From assembly GCA_947589545.1 (NCBI GenBank), contig CANQBA010000017.1, positions 1-60,228 on the forward strand: 60,228 nucleotides of DNA, read 5' to 3'. The notes under the pieces were generated by a model. The model made no database searches. It had not been told where the DNA came from and saw only the letters and a list, made by a program, of their open reading frames with translations. Each line of letters opens with the position of its first letter. The stretch's first letter is position 1. This DNA comes from an uncultured Oscillospiraceae bacterium. GTDB taxonomy: Bacteria > Bacillota > Clostridia > Oscillospirales > Oscillospiraceae. This document shows, one piece after another, positions 1 to 7,369 of the stretch. The position numbers and the translations under genes are program-made.

Positions 1-330
1 CTTTAGCTGCAAGCATCGAGCGAAGCGAGCCACTAATAGAAAGCTTTCGTTAGAACAGCGATCGCCCGTTTACGGGCTGCGGGGCAATGATGCGAATGAA
101 ATGAATTTCAGTGCGTCTTAAGACGTATGCCGGTAATATGCCCTTCTAGGGCTTATTCAAGCCTCCGGCTTCGCCGGAGGTTTTGACTATTTTCCTGGTT
201 AGCAAAGATCACCTTCCGTCTGTAATCATAGTGGAGGCGCTCAATATGATAACTGCACATCAGATTGGAAAAGGGACTGGGCTGGCGGGCAGTCTGGCAG
301 ACAAATGCATAAAGATGAGGAGGAAAAAGG
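1..330. other. Non-coding left edge
   Basis: I see no convincing gene here. The stretch holds several short hairpins and a rho-independent terminator at 162-184. It is probably the 3' flank of a gene cut off by the window edge and the leader of the small gene that begins at 331. Confidence 0.4.
162..184 (+). terminator. Rho-independent terminator
   Basis: Perfect 8-bp stem CCTCCGGC / GCCGGAGG with a TTC loop followed directly by TTTT. It would end a plus-strand transcript coming from beyond the left edge. Confidence 0.7.
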
Positions 331-681
331 ATGCGTAAAGAATACACTCCCGAGGAGATTCTTGCTGCCTGGGAGCGGAACGAGGATTTCTACGGACGAT
401 GTGACAACATGGAAAAAATCAGACTTTATCAGGAGGTGAAAGCCGACCTGATAAAGCTCATGGAACACTGTGAGGAAGTGCTGCTGGTGGACGGCTTTGA
501 TCCTAAGATCAGGGAAAAACACGCACTTTTATGGATTGACTTCCACCCCGCCGCTATTTTGGACAAGGAGGAGACGGCGATGCTGGCAACTATCATCCGC
601 AAGACGGACGGTATGGTCATTTCTGCCATAGAAGGTCACGTCCGCATTTCTCTCGATATCAAAAACATCTGGGATGACTGA
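331..681 (+). CDS. Hypothetical protein of the mobile element
   Basis: A 116-residue acidic, soluble protein that I do not recognise. It starts at an ATG preceded by a strong AGGAGG site with 8-nt spacing. There is no signal peptide or membrane segment. The N-terminal half is rich in charged helices (EEILAAWERNEDFYG), and a beta-rich stretch follows around residues 55-100. The small size, lower GC and place upstream of the integrase fit element cargo of unknown role. Confidence 0.55.
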   Translation: MRKEYTPEEILAAWERNEDFYGRCDNMEKIRLYQEVKADLIKLMEHCEEVLLVDGFDPKIREKHALLWIDFHPAAILDKEETAMLATIIRKTDGMVISAIEGHVRISLDIKNIWDD

Positions 682-1231
682 GAATTGATTTTCTAACGCT
701 TTGTAAAATGCAGAATCTTAAACTGGTTTATAATTGCCGTAAAGTTCCCATTTCGTTCACAATCTGGTCATTTCACTTGCAATTTATGGCCGGGCGTGGT
801 ATCACAAAAACTGAATATGCGCACTAACAAGGAGCAAATACAGCAACGAATTAATGGGGAAAAGACGTGCTATTTAGGCAGTTCACATTGTCGTTGTTTT
901 TTGCGTTCAAAATCAGGAGGAGGTGATATTCGACAAAGTTGGCAGACCATCACAAGACCAGATATGCTGGTTGTATGACATTGCAGCCCAGAGGAGCTGG
1001 GGTGGGCTACGATCCGCCCCATCCCACTGGCATTGATGAGCGCACGAACCACATATAGCCAAAACATTAGCGTGCTAAAATGATGCCAAGTGTCGATGGT
1101 TGTCGATGTTTTGACGAAGTAGCCAACGATCACGCGCAATCGCCGAAAGGCTCAATTATTAGAAATGGGGTGATATAATGTGACAAAAACGCAAAAATGT
1201 GCCAAAATATTATTAAAACCACGTGAAAAAG
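682..1231. other. AT-rich intergenic stretch before the integrase
   Basis: About 550 bp without a supportable gene. The only candidate is a 37-codon GTG frame at 923-1036 behind a GGAGGAG site, too short to call. I see no clear excisionase gene, no helix-turn-helix protein, and only short direct repeats (GTCGATG near 1091-1107; CAAAAA-rich words at 1182-1250) that could be integrase arm-binding sites. Confidence 0.35.
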
Positions 1232-1260
1232 TTGACAAATCAGCAAAAACGGGTTATAAT
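1232..1260 (+). promoter_or_regulatory. Consensus sigma-70/sigma-A promoter of the integrase
   Basis: TTGACA at 1232-1237 and TATAAT at 1255-1260 with a 17-bp spacer, a perfect consensus. Transcription would begin near 1267, so the integrase must start at the ATG at 1303, not at the earlier in-frame codon at 1180. Confidence 0.85.
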
Positions 1261-1302
1261 AAACATGGTAGCGGTTCGGCTTGTCTGAGGGAGGTTATAG
1301 AC

Positions 1303-2487
1303 ATGGCAGGCCAGCCAAAAAAGCGAACAGTATCAGCGTCGCTGGTTGAAGATCACGGATATTGGGTCGTCCGTGGGCGGGTATATGACCCGGAAAGCAG
1401 CAAAACACGGCAGCGGTCAAAATCTACGGGATATCGCGTGGAGCCAGGGAAAAAACGGAAAGCACAACAGGCTATGCGTGAGATTATCGCAACTTGGGAG
1501 AAAGAAGCAAACTTGATCAAACCCCAAAATGACCCTCTGTTTTCAGAGACCGTAGAACTGTGGATCAAGCATAAGGCTGTATCTTTGCGGGAAAGCACTA
1601 TATCAGCGTATCAATTGAATATCAACGGCTATGTGCTCCCACGTTTTGGAAAAATGCGGACACAAGCAATCACGATGTATGATATCCGTAATTATTATGA
1701 CGAACTTCTTAAAAGTCTCTCTCCGAAAACTGTGCGGAAGATTCACCTGGTCATTCTTGGGGCTATGGAAGATGCGGTTATCGCTGGTATAAGGCCAGAT
1801 AACCCGGCTGCAAGAATCAAACTTCCTACCGCAAAAAAGTTTGAAGGCAAGGCATACACGGCAGAACAAGCGGCGAAGTTGCTGGAGATTATCGAGCAAG
1901 AGGGGGAGCCGATTAGATCGGCGGTCACTTTGGGACTAGTGTACGGTTTGCGGAGGTCTGAAATTTGCGGCTTGCGATGGAAAGATATCGATTTTGATGC
2001 TGGCACGATACACATTTGCAATACAGTCGTAGAAAATGCCGGGAATATATGGGAAACCGAGGCAACGAAGACTGCCAAAAGCAACCGGATATTAGCTATC
2101 GGAAATTATTTCTCACAGTATTTGCGAGACTTAAAAGATTCTCAGCAGGCGGCGGGACTGGTGCTCGACAAAGTATGCCGCAATCCTGATGGAACGGATG
2201 TAAGACCCTCGTACTTATCACACCTTCAGCAGCGAGTTTTGAAGAAGTACGGCCTTGAGAAACTACGGCTTCAAGATTTGCGGCACAGCGCGGCGTCATT
2301 GATGGCAAAGCAGGCCACCCTTAACCAAGTGCGGGATTTTCTTGGGCACTCTGATATCAGTACGACCTACGGAATTTACGTCCATTCTGACAGTACCGAT
2401 AGGGATGTTGTAGCCGGGATCATGGATGAAATTCTGGAGAAAGCCGAAAAGTGTTCGGAAAAGTGTTCGGAAAGCGTAGAATCATAG
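1303..2487 (+). CDS. Tyrosine recombinase / integrase
   Basis: A 394-residue site-specific recombinase that would integrate and excise the element. The start is the ATG at 1303, behind GGGAGG and downstream of the consensus promoter. An N-terminal AP2-like DNA-binding part (residues 1-75) precedes a SAM-like core-binding domain (about 80-170) and the catalytic domain. Visible active-site residues are Arg217 (GLRRSEICGLRW), Arg327-His328 (DLRHSAAS), His349 (LGHSD) and the nucleophile Tyr359 (IYVH). The first His of the HxxR box is Gln324 (QDLRH), a substitution tolerated in some integrases but worth noting. The C-terminus ends in a charged KCSEKCSE tail. The family is certain; the target site is inferred from the adjacent tRNA-Leu. 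Confidence 0.93.
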   Translation: MAGQPKKRTVSASLVEDHGYWVVRGRVYDPESSKTRQRSKSTGYRVEPGKKRKAQQAMREIIATWEKEANLIKPQNDPLFSETVELWIKHKAVSLRESTISAYQLNINGYVLPRFGKMRTQAITMYDIRNYYDELLKSLSPKTVRKIHLVILGAMEDAVIAGIRPDNPAARIKLPTAKKFEGKAYTAEQAAKLLEIIEQEGEPIRSAVTLGLVYGLRRSEICGLRWKDIDFDAGTIHICNTVVENAGNIWETEATKTAKSNRILAIGNYFSQYLRDLKDSQQAAGLVLDKVCRNPDGTDVRPSYLSHLQQRVLKKYGLEKLRLQDLRHSAASLMAKQATLNQVRDFLGHSDISTTYGIYVHSDSTDRDVVAGIMDEILEKAEKCSEKCSESVES

Positions 2488-2543
2488 CTGCTTGAGTGCA
2501 TCGGTATTTTTTAGAAAGAGGGCTAAAAAGTTGCAGGAATAGC

Positions 2544-2574
2544 AAAAAAGACCCGGAATCTTTCGATTCCGAGC
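2544..2574 (-). terminator. Terminator of tRNA-Leu
   Basis: Read on the minus strand, a stem CGGAATC / GATTCCG with a GAAA loop is followed by a T-rich run (2544-2549). It also has a weak T-run on the plus side, so it may terminate the integrase too. Confidence 0.75.
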
Positions 2575-2582
2575 CTCTTTGT

Positions 2583-2670
2583 TGGTGCGCGAGGCGGGAC
2601 TTGAACCCGCACGTGCGTAATGCACACTAGAACCTGAATCTAGCGAGTCTGCCAATTCCACCACTCGCGC
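2583..2670 (-). tRNA. tRNA-Leu(CAG)
   Basis: An 88-nt class II tRNA with encoded CCA. The acceptor stem is GCGCGAG / CTCGCGC, the anticodon stem is CTAGA / TCTAG with loop TTCAGGT giving anticodon CAG, a long variable arm follows, and the T arm is GCGGG TTCAAGT CCCGC. It is the likely integration target of the element on its 3' side. Confidence 0.96.
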
Positions 2671-2680
2671 GTGCCCAAGT

Positions 2681-2709
2681 ATAATACCATAGCTTCCCCG
2701 GGCTGTCAA
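2681..2709 (-). promoter_or_regulatory. Promoter of tRNA-Leu
   Basis: On the minus strand TTGACA (2704-2709) is separated by 17 bp from TATTAT (2681-2686), 10 bp upstream of the tRNA 5' end. Confidence 0.8.
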
Positions 2710-2744
2710 GTGCTTTTTTCGATTTTTTTCAAATTTTCAATTTT

Positions 2745-4124
2745 TCAAATTCCCAGCAGGAGCCTGGCCACCTGGAAGTAGATAAGCAAACTCAGGGCGT
2801 CCACGATGGTGGTGATGAAGGGGCTGGCCATCACCGCCGGGTCGAAGCCCAGCTTCTTGGCCAGGAGCGGGAGCGTACAGCCCACAAGCTTTGCGCAGAC
2901 GATGGTGAAGGCCAGGGTGATGCAGATCACCAGATTCACCGTCACCGTCACGGAGGTGTTGTGCATCAGCCACACGTCCACCAGCTGGATCTTCAGGAAA
3001 TTCACCACCGCCAGGGAGACGGCGCACAGGACTGCCACCCGCAGCTCCTTCCACACCACCCGGAAGAAGTCGGAGAACTCCAGATCCCCCAGGGACAGGG
3101 CGCGGATGACCGTGACGGACGCCTGGGAGCCGGTGTTGCCGCCGGTGTCCATCAGCATGGGGATAAAGGCCGTCAGCGCCACCCATTTGGCCAGGGCGCT
3201 CTCAAAGGAGCTGATGATAAGGCCGGTGAACGTGGCGGAAACCATCAACAGCAGCAGCCAGGGGATGCGGGATTTCCAGATCTCAAAGGGCGAGAGCTTC
3301 AGATAGGGCTTGTCCGTGGGCATGATGGCGGCCATCTTCTCGATATCCTCTGTGGCCTCCTCCTCCATGACGTCGATGGCGTCGTCTACGGTGACGATGC
3401 CCACCAGGCGCGCCTCCTTGTCCACCACCGGCAGGGCCGACAGGTCGTACTTGGAGAAGGTGTTGGCCACCTCCTCCTGGTCGTCGGTGGTGGTGACGGA
3501 GATGGTATCCGTCCCCATGATCTCGGTGATCTGGGTATCGTCCTCGGCCAGAAGCAGGGATTTCAGGGTCACATACCCCACAAGCTTCCTGTTTTTGTCC
3601 GTCACATAGCAGGTGTAGATAGTCTCCTTGTCCACCGCGCCCCGGCGGATGCGCTTGATGGCCTCCTCCGCCGTCATCTCCGGCCGCAGGGAGACGTACT
3701 CCGTGGTCATGATGGAGCCGGCGGAGTCCTCCGGGTAATTCAAAAGCTCGTTGATGGTGCGGCGCATCTCCGGGTCGGCGGATTTGAGGATCCGCTTCAC
3801 CACATTGGCCGGCATCTCCTCGATCAGATCCACCGCGTCGTCCACGTAGAGCTCGTCCACCACGTCCTTCAGCTCCGCGTCGGAAAAGCCCCGGATCAGG
3901 AGCTCCTGCTCCTCCGGATCCATCTCGATAAATGTCTCCGCCGCCAGCTCCTTGGGCAGGAGCCGGAACATCAGCGGCAGCCTGTTCTCCCCCAGCTCCC
4001 CCAGCACCCCGGCGATGTCCATGGGCTGCATGGTGACAAAAATGTCCCGGAGTGTGGCGTATTTCTTGTTTTCGATCAGCGCCTCCAGGGTGGAGGATAA
4101 GATCGTCGTATTTGTCTCTGCCAT
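2745..4124 (-). CDS. mgtE: MgtE magnesium transporter
   Basis: A 459-residue Mg2+ channel/transporter of the inner membrane, the usual family length. The N domain of helical repeats (residues about 15-130) is followed by two CBS domains (about 135-255, with SIMTTEYVSL and IVTVDDAIDVMEEEA) that sense cytosolic Mg2+. The five-helix pore domain runs from about 285 to 459. The family signature GGNTGSQAS opens the second membrane segment and the pore aspartate lies in the conserved FDPAVMASPF region. The ATG at 4124 sits behind GGAG. It is a single gene on its strand, with a 320-bp upstream region that may be a regulatory leader. Confidence 0.95.
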   Translation of the reverse strand: MAETNTTILSSTLEALIENKKYATLRDIFVTMQPMDIAGVLGELGENRLPLMFRLLPKELAAETFIEMDPEEQELLIRGFSDAELKDVVDELYVDDAVDLIEEMPANVVKRILKSADPEMRRTINELLNYPEDSAGSIMTTEYVSLRPEMTAEEAIKRIRRGAVDKETIYTCYVTDKNRKLVGYVTLKSLLLAEDDTQITEIMGTDTISVTTTDDQEEVANTFSKYDLSALPVVDKEARLVGIVTVDDAIDVMEEEATEDIEKMAAIMPTDKPYLKLSPFEIWKSRIPWLLLLMVSATFTGLIISSFESALAKWVALTAFIPMLMDTGGNTGSQASVTVIRALSLGDLEFSDFFRVVWKELRVAVLCAVSLAVVNFLKIQLVDVWLMHNTSVTVTVNLVICITLAFTIVCAKLVGCTLPLLAKKLGFDPAVMASPFITTIVDALSLLIYFQVARLLLGI

Positions 4125-4360
4125 TTACCTTGTCTCCTTTCATATAACAGCGTTTTCCCGCCGCGCCGGGATCCGCCAAGGAACCAAGGCACTATGGATC
4201 GTTAACTGTAAGACCCCACGCGGGCCCTACGCCGTTCTCGACCCACTGTGCCCGTACTGCCCGCGTCCATCGTCTCACCTCACAGAACCATTTTTCCGGC
4301 CTCTGCCGTACTATTTAATTTACACCATTTGCCTCACTAAGTCAACCCCGCGAAAGGGCT
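4125..4360 (-). promoter_or_regulatory. Possible structured leader of mgtE
   Basis: The region upstream of mgtE has no gene but a strong folding potential on the minus strand. A long-range pairing CTGT..GAGAC with GTCTTACAG (4206-4214 against 4272-4285) encloses a GCGGGC / GCCCGC stem, and an upstream word TTAGTGAGGC resembles the TTAGGTGAGGC start of M-box Mg2+ riboswitches. I could not line up the rest of the M-box consensus, so this is a guess at a Mg2+-responsive leader, not an identification. Confidence 0.3.
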
Positions 4361-4444
4361 TCCAACGGATATTTTTTGCCGAAAAGCGCAGTTCATACGC
4401 ATACCCGGCGGCGTCTTCGGGAAAGCTCTCTCCGAGGTGATCTT

Positions 4445-4651
4445 ATGCTCTACAACGAGCTTTACAACGACGGGCTTCCCCTGGGCTTCGGCATGGTTCT
4501 GGCCTCCAACGCGGTGGCCATGAACCGGTTCTCCGCACTGAACCAGCGCCAGCGCGAGGAGCTCATCGCCCGCGCCCACGGCGTCAGATCCCCGGAGGAG
4601 ATGCAATATCTCGTCTCCGAATTCGGCAAAAACGGGCTGGGGATCCTGTGA
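4445..4651 (+). CDS. Small conserved-looking protein of unknown function
   Basis: A 68-residue protein whose start I place at the ATG at 4445, behind GAGGTGAT; the longer frame from 4376 has a poor site and an odd basic extension. It begins with a hydrophobic aromatic segment (LYNELYNDGLPLGFGM), then has a helical middle with LNQRQREELIARA, and ends in LVSEFGKNGLGIL. It stops 2 bp before the convergent regulator gene. No function can be assigned. Confidence 0.55.
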   Translation: MLYNELYNDGLPLGFGMVLASNAVAMNRFSALNQRQREELIARAHGVRSPEEMQYLVSEFGKNGLGIL

Positions 4652-4653
4652 AC

Positions 4654-5736
4654 CTACTCCCCCTCCGTCCGCAGCTGGCGGCGCACCCGATTCAGGTGGC
4701 GCTCAAAATGGCCCCGGTCGATGAACCGGGCCAGTACATACTGGTCAAATACCGGCACCGGGCAGGAATAAAATCCCAGCTTCTCCTGGTAGAGCCTGAA
4801 AAGCTCGTCCGGCAGGATCATGTACCCGATGCGCATGGACGGCGCCAGGGAGTGGGAAAAGGTGTTCAGATAGACCACCCTCCCGCCGCGATCCATGGAG
4901 AAAAGGGGCTCCTGGGGCCTCCTGGCCGGGGAAAATTCCGAATCGAAATCGTCCTCCACCACATACCGGTTCCCCCTGGCCGCCCAGTCCAAGTACTCCC
5001 GCCGTTTCTCGTGGGAGGCGGTGATGCCCGTGGGGAAGCTGTGGTAGGGCGTGACGTGCAGGATATCCGCGTCCGTGGCCGCCAGGGCCCGGGAGCTGAC
5101 CCCGTCCCCGTCCAGGGGCAGGAGGCGGCAGGCCGCGCCCATGGACTCGTAGACCTTGCGGATCTTGGCGTACCCCGGCTCCTCCACGGCGAAGATCCGC
5201 TCCCGGCCAAAGAGCTGCGTCAGCATCCCGTAGAGGTATTCCGCGCCGGAGCCCACGATGACCCGCCCCGGCTCCACCCGCATCCCCCGGTAGCGCCGCA
5301 GAAAGGCCGCGATGGCCCGCCGCAGCTCCGCACACCCGAAGGCCGGCGGCTTGGCCAGCAGCTTCTCCCCCCGCTCGGAGATGACCTCCCGCATGATCTT
5401 CCACAGCGCCGCGTACCGGAAGCCGTAGTCCGTCCCGGCCTCCGTCTCCTCCTCCAGGGGCTCCCCCGCCGTCTCCGGCGTCCTGGGCGCGGCCTGGCCC
5501 AGACGCGCCGCGAAATAGCCGCTGCGCTCCCGGCTGGTGACATATCCCTCGTCGATGAGGCACCTGTACGCCCCATCCACCGTAATGACGCTGACGCCCA
5601 GGTGCTCCGCCAGCGTCCTCTTGGAGGGCAGGCGGCTCCCCGGCTCCACGGCCCCGGAGCGTATGTCCTCCCGGATCTGCCGGTAAAGCCGCAGATACAG
5701 GGGCCCCGTGCCCTCCTTCAAATCATAGGTCAACAT
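4654..5736 (-). CDS. MocR/PdxR-type GntR regulator with aminotransferase-like domain
   Basis: A 360-residue fusion of an N-terminal GntR winged helix (residues about 10-80: LPSKRTLAEHLGVSVITV) and a fold-type I aminotransferase domain (about 95-355). Members such as GabR and PdxR bind PLP and control vitamin B6 or GABA genes. The divergent ECF S-component gene, 92 bp away, is the obvious target. The PLP-binding lysine expected in the family motif TFSKxLAPSxRxGY is His295 here (TFSHSLAPSMRIGYM), so the usual internal aldimine cannot form. Other PLP-pocket features remain (DDFDSEF). The regulator type is secure; vitamin B6 as effector is inferred from family and neighbour. Confidence 0.88.
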   Translation of the reverse strand: MLTYDLKEGTGPLYLRLYRQIREDIRSGAVEPGSRLPSKRTLAEHLGVSVITVDGAYRCLIDEGYVTSRERSGYFAARLGQAAPRTPETAGEPLEEETEAGTDYGFRYAALWKIMREVISERGEKLLAKPPAFGCAELRRAIAAFLRRYRGMRVEPGRVIVGSGAEYLYGMLTQLFGRERIFAVEEPGYAKIRKVYESMGAACRLLPLDGDGVSSRALAATDADILHVTPYHSFPTGITASHEKRREYLDWAARGNRYVVEDDFDSEFSPARRPQEPLFSMDRGGRVVYLNTFSHSLAPSMRIGYMILPDELFRLYQEKLGFYSCPVPVFDQYVLARFIDRGHFERHLNRVRRQLRTEGE

Positions 5737-5787
5737 TTGGTTATAAAAACTTCTCCTTTTTTGGTGATTTTCATATGCCCAAAAGCG

Positions 5788-5816
5788 ATTATAATAGGGA
5801 CAATTCCACTTGTCAA
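5788..5816 (-). promoter_or_regulatory. Consensus promoter of the MocR-like gene, overlapping the divergent start region
   Basis: On the minus strand TTGACA (5811-5816) and TATAAT (5788-5793) are 17 bp apart. A plus-strand TATAAT at 5790-5795 overlaps it without a good -35 box, as expected for a divergent gene that needs the activator. The two promoters would exclude each other. Confidence 0.75.
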
Positions 5817-5828
5817 GGAGGAAATCCC

Positions 5829-6341
5829 ATGAAATCGAAAGACATCAAAAAACTCACCCTCACCGCCATGCTGATGGCCATGAATATCGTGCTGAGCATG
5901 GAGATCCTGTCCATCCCCGTCCCCGGCGGACATCTGTACGCCAACGACATCATCATCTGCACGGCGGCGCTTCTGCTGGATCCCTTCTGCGCCTTTGTGG
6001 TGGGCGGCGTCGGCGCCTTTTTGGGGGATCTCTTATTCTACCCCGCGCCCATGTACGTCTCCCTGGTGACCCACGGCCTTCAGGCGGTGGCGATCTCCCT
6101 GCTGGCCCACAAGCTCCTGGGCGGCAAAAAGCCGGTGCTCTCCTCCACCGTCGCCATAGCCCTGGGCGCCGTCATCATGGTGGTGGGCTACACCCTGGGC
6201 CGCGCCTACATCTACTCCACCCCGGAATACGCCGTGACCAAGCTGCCCTTCCAGATCCTCCAGGCGCTCCTGGGCTTTATCGCCATCCCCCTCACCTACG
6301 CCTGCGGCATCAAAAAGGCGTATGAGAAGATCATGAAATGA
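5829..6341 (+). CDS. ECF transporter S component, probably for vitamin B6
   Basis: A 170-residue integral membrane protein with about six hydrophobic segments, the size and pattern of substrate-binding S components of energy-coupling-factor importers. The start at 5829 is chosen for its AAGGAGG site 8 nt upstream; the longer frame lies across the promoter. It has the N-terminal motif LTLTAMLMAMNIVLS, where a short AxxxA-type helix contacts the shared EcfT. The ATPases and EcfT are not in the window and must be shared from elsewhere. The divergent MocR/PdxR-type regulator suggests a pyridoxine or pyridoxal substrate (PdxU-like); substrate choice is inference. Confidence 0.8.
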   Translation: MKSKDIKKLTLTAMLMAMNIVLSMEILSIPVPGGHLYANDIIICTAALLLDPFCAFVVGGVGAFLGDLLFYPAPMYVSLVTHGLQAVAISLLAHKLLGGKKPVLSSTVAIALGAVIMVVGYTLGRAYIYSTPEYAVTKLPFQILQALLGFIAIPLTYACGIKKAYEKIMK

Positions 6342-6380
6342 GCTTTCGAAAAGCTCTGACAGGCTTTTTCCGGCATACAT
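6341..6380 (+). repeat. Fragment of the structured repeat family (copy E)
   Basis: Directly after the stop codon of the S-component gene, in the gene's orientation, a hairpin GAAAAGC / GCTTTTTC with a loop containing TGAC is followed by CCGGCAT. It matches the first hairpin of the copies at 30722, 46539 and 56003, which all lie after stop codons. Only this hairpin is recognisable. Confidence 0.45.
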
Positions 6381-6543
6381 CCGCCCGTGTATAGGGAATT
6401 GTGAACCTGCCCATATAGTGTTTTCGTTCAGGAGTCCGTGGGGAACACGGGCTCCTGAAGCGCTTATACGGCATCCCCGTCCATTTCGTCTATTCGGGGC
6501 ATGTCGTCTGATCCCGGGAGTGGATTTGGTAAGAACAGGGATG
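6381..6543. other. Intergenic region with a strong hairpin at 6427-6459
   Basis: A 14-bp stem TTCAGGAG.CCGTG / CACGG.CTCCTGAA with a GGGAA loop stands 85 bp upstream of the regulator promoter. No T-run follows on either strand, so it is not a standard terminator. Its place upstream of a signalling operon makes an RNA element or a protein-binding palindrome possible. Confidence 0.5.
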
Positions 6544-6572
6544 TTGACATGCGTAATTTTCTTTGTTAAAAT
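6544..6572 (+). promoter_or_regulatory. Promoter of the two-component operon
   Basis: TTGACA at 6544-6549, 17-bp spacer, TAAAAT at 6567-6572. It would give a 5' leader of about 45 nt before the TTG start at 6623. Confidence 0.8.
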
Positions 6573-6622
6573 ATAAAGTTATCACCTATCACCGCGGTTA
6601 GATCAGAAAAGGGGCGAAGACC

Positions 6623-7369
6623 TTGCGGATTGCATTATGCGACGATGAAAAAGCATACCACGAAACGGTCAAAACCATGATCGGACAGTACAAGCAGGCC
6701 AATCCTGACCGCTCGCTTTCGCTGTCGTCCTTCTATTCCGGGAAGGAGCTTTTGAACCATGTGGACGAATACGGCGGCTTCGACCTCTATATCCTCGATT
6801 GCATCATGCCTGAGATGGACGGCATAGAGCTCGGGACGGCCCTGCGCAGGCGCGGCGATCAGGGGATGTTCTTCTTTCTGACCACATCTCCCGACTTTGC
6901 GCTGGACTCCTACCGGGTGGACGCCCTTGATTACCTCTTAAAGCCTGTGGATAAGCAGCTCTTCTTCCGCAGTCTCGACAAGGCGTTTTCCTCCCTCTCC
7001 CGAACCGCGCGGGAGATGGTTTCCGTCAAAACCGCGGGCAGTATCCGTGTCCTTCCCGTTGCCGATATCCGGTACGCGGAACGTACCGGAAAACGGATCT
7101 GCTACTATATGACGGACGGCAGCGTTATACCCGGCATCACCTTCAACGGCTCCTTTAACGACGCGGTATCGAACCTCCTCTCCCATAGCGGGATGCTCCT
7201 TGTGGGTTCCTCCTTCGTGGTAAATCTGGCCCACGTCACGGAAGTAACGAAAACGGACATGGTTTTAACGGGAAGCCTGCGCGTTCCCATCCCGCGCCGT
7301 ATATATGACGCCGTCAAGAGGGAATGGGCGGCCTTTTGGCTGAACGGAGGAAAATACCGTGCTTTTTGA
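6623..7369 (+). CDS. LytTR-family response regulator
   Basis: A 248-residue AgrA/LytR-type regulator. The receiver domain (1-125) has the acidic pair CDDE, phospho-acceptor Asp59 (LYILDCIMPEMDG), the Thr/Ser switch (LTTSP) and Lys in YLLKPVD. A LytTR DNA-binding domain fills residues about 135-240 (IRYAERTGKRICYY, SFVVNLAHVTEV). The start is TTG behind AAGGGG. Its last 11 bp overlap the first kinase gene, so the three genes form one operon. It would bind paired direct repeats at target promoters. It is the only regulator here for two kinases. Confidence 0.93.
   Translation: MRIALCDDEKAYHETVKTMIGQYKQANPDRSLSLSSFYSGKELLNHVDEYGGFDLYILDCIMPEMDGIELGTALRRRGDQGMFFFLTTSPDFALDSYRVDALDYLLKPVDKQLFFRSLDKAFSSLSRTAREMVSVKTAGSIRVLPVADIRYAERTGKRICYYMTDGSVIPGITFNGSFNDAVSNLLSHSGMLLVGSSFVVNLAHVTEVTKTDMVLTGSLRVPIPRRIYDAVKREWAAFWLNGGKYRAF

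Larger units (their letters stand above)
1..2582 (+). mobile_element. Integrase-proximal end of an integrated element next to tRNA-Leu
   Basis: The first 2.5 kb differs from the rest of the window. It is visibly more AT-rich, sparsely coding, and ends with a tyrosine recombinase whose stop codon lies about 95 bp from the 3' end of a tRNA-Leu gene. That is the usual position of an integrase in elements that insert into tRNA 3' ends. The tRNA itself is intact with its CCA. The left end is outside the window, so neither att site nor element type (prophage, ICE, genomic island) can be settled; no conjugation or phage structural gene is visible. Confidence 0.6.

Noticed and set aside
870-1139. Minus-strand 89-codon frame in the mobile-element gap
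   Set aside because: No ribosome site, no domain sense, and it covers the only short plus-strand candidate; treated as non-coding.
6501-6569. A 22-codon frame ending in FLC, considered as a peptide pheromone gene for the AgrC-like kinases
   Set aside because: It overlaps the operon promoter, lacks a leader and a convincing ribosome site, and there is no AgrB-like processing gene in the window.
6380-6620. LytTR direct-repeat binding sites upstream of the operon
   Set aside because: One CGTTCAG word is present (6425-6431) but no second repeat at the expected spacing.
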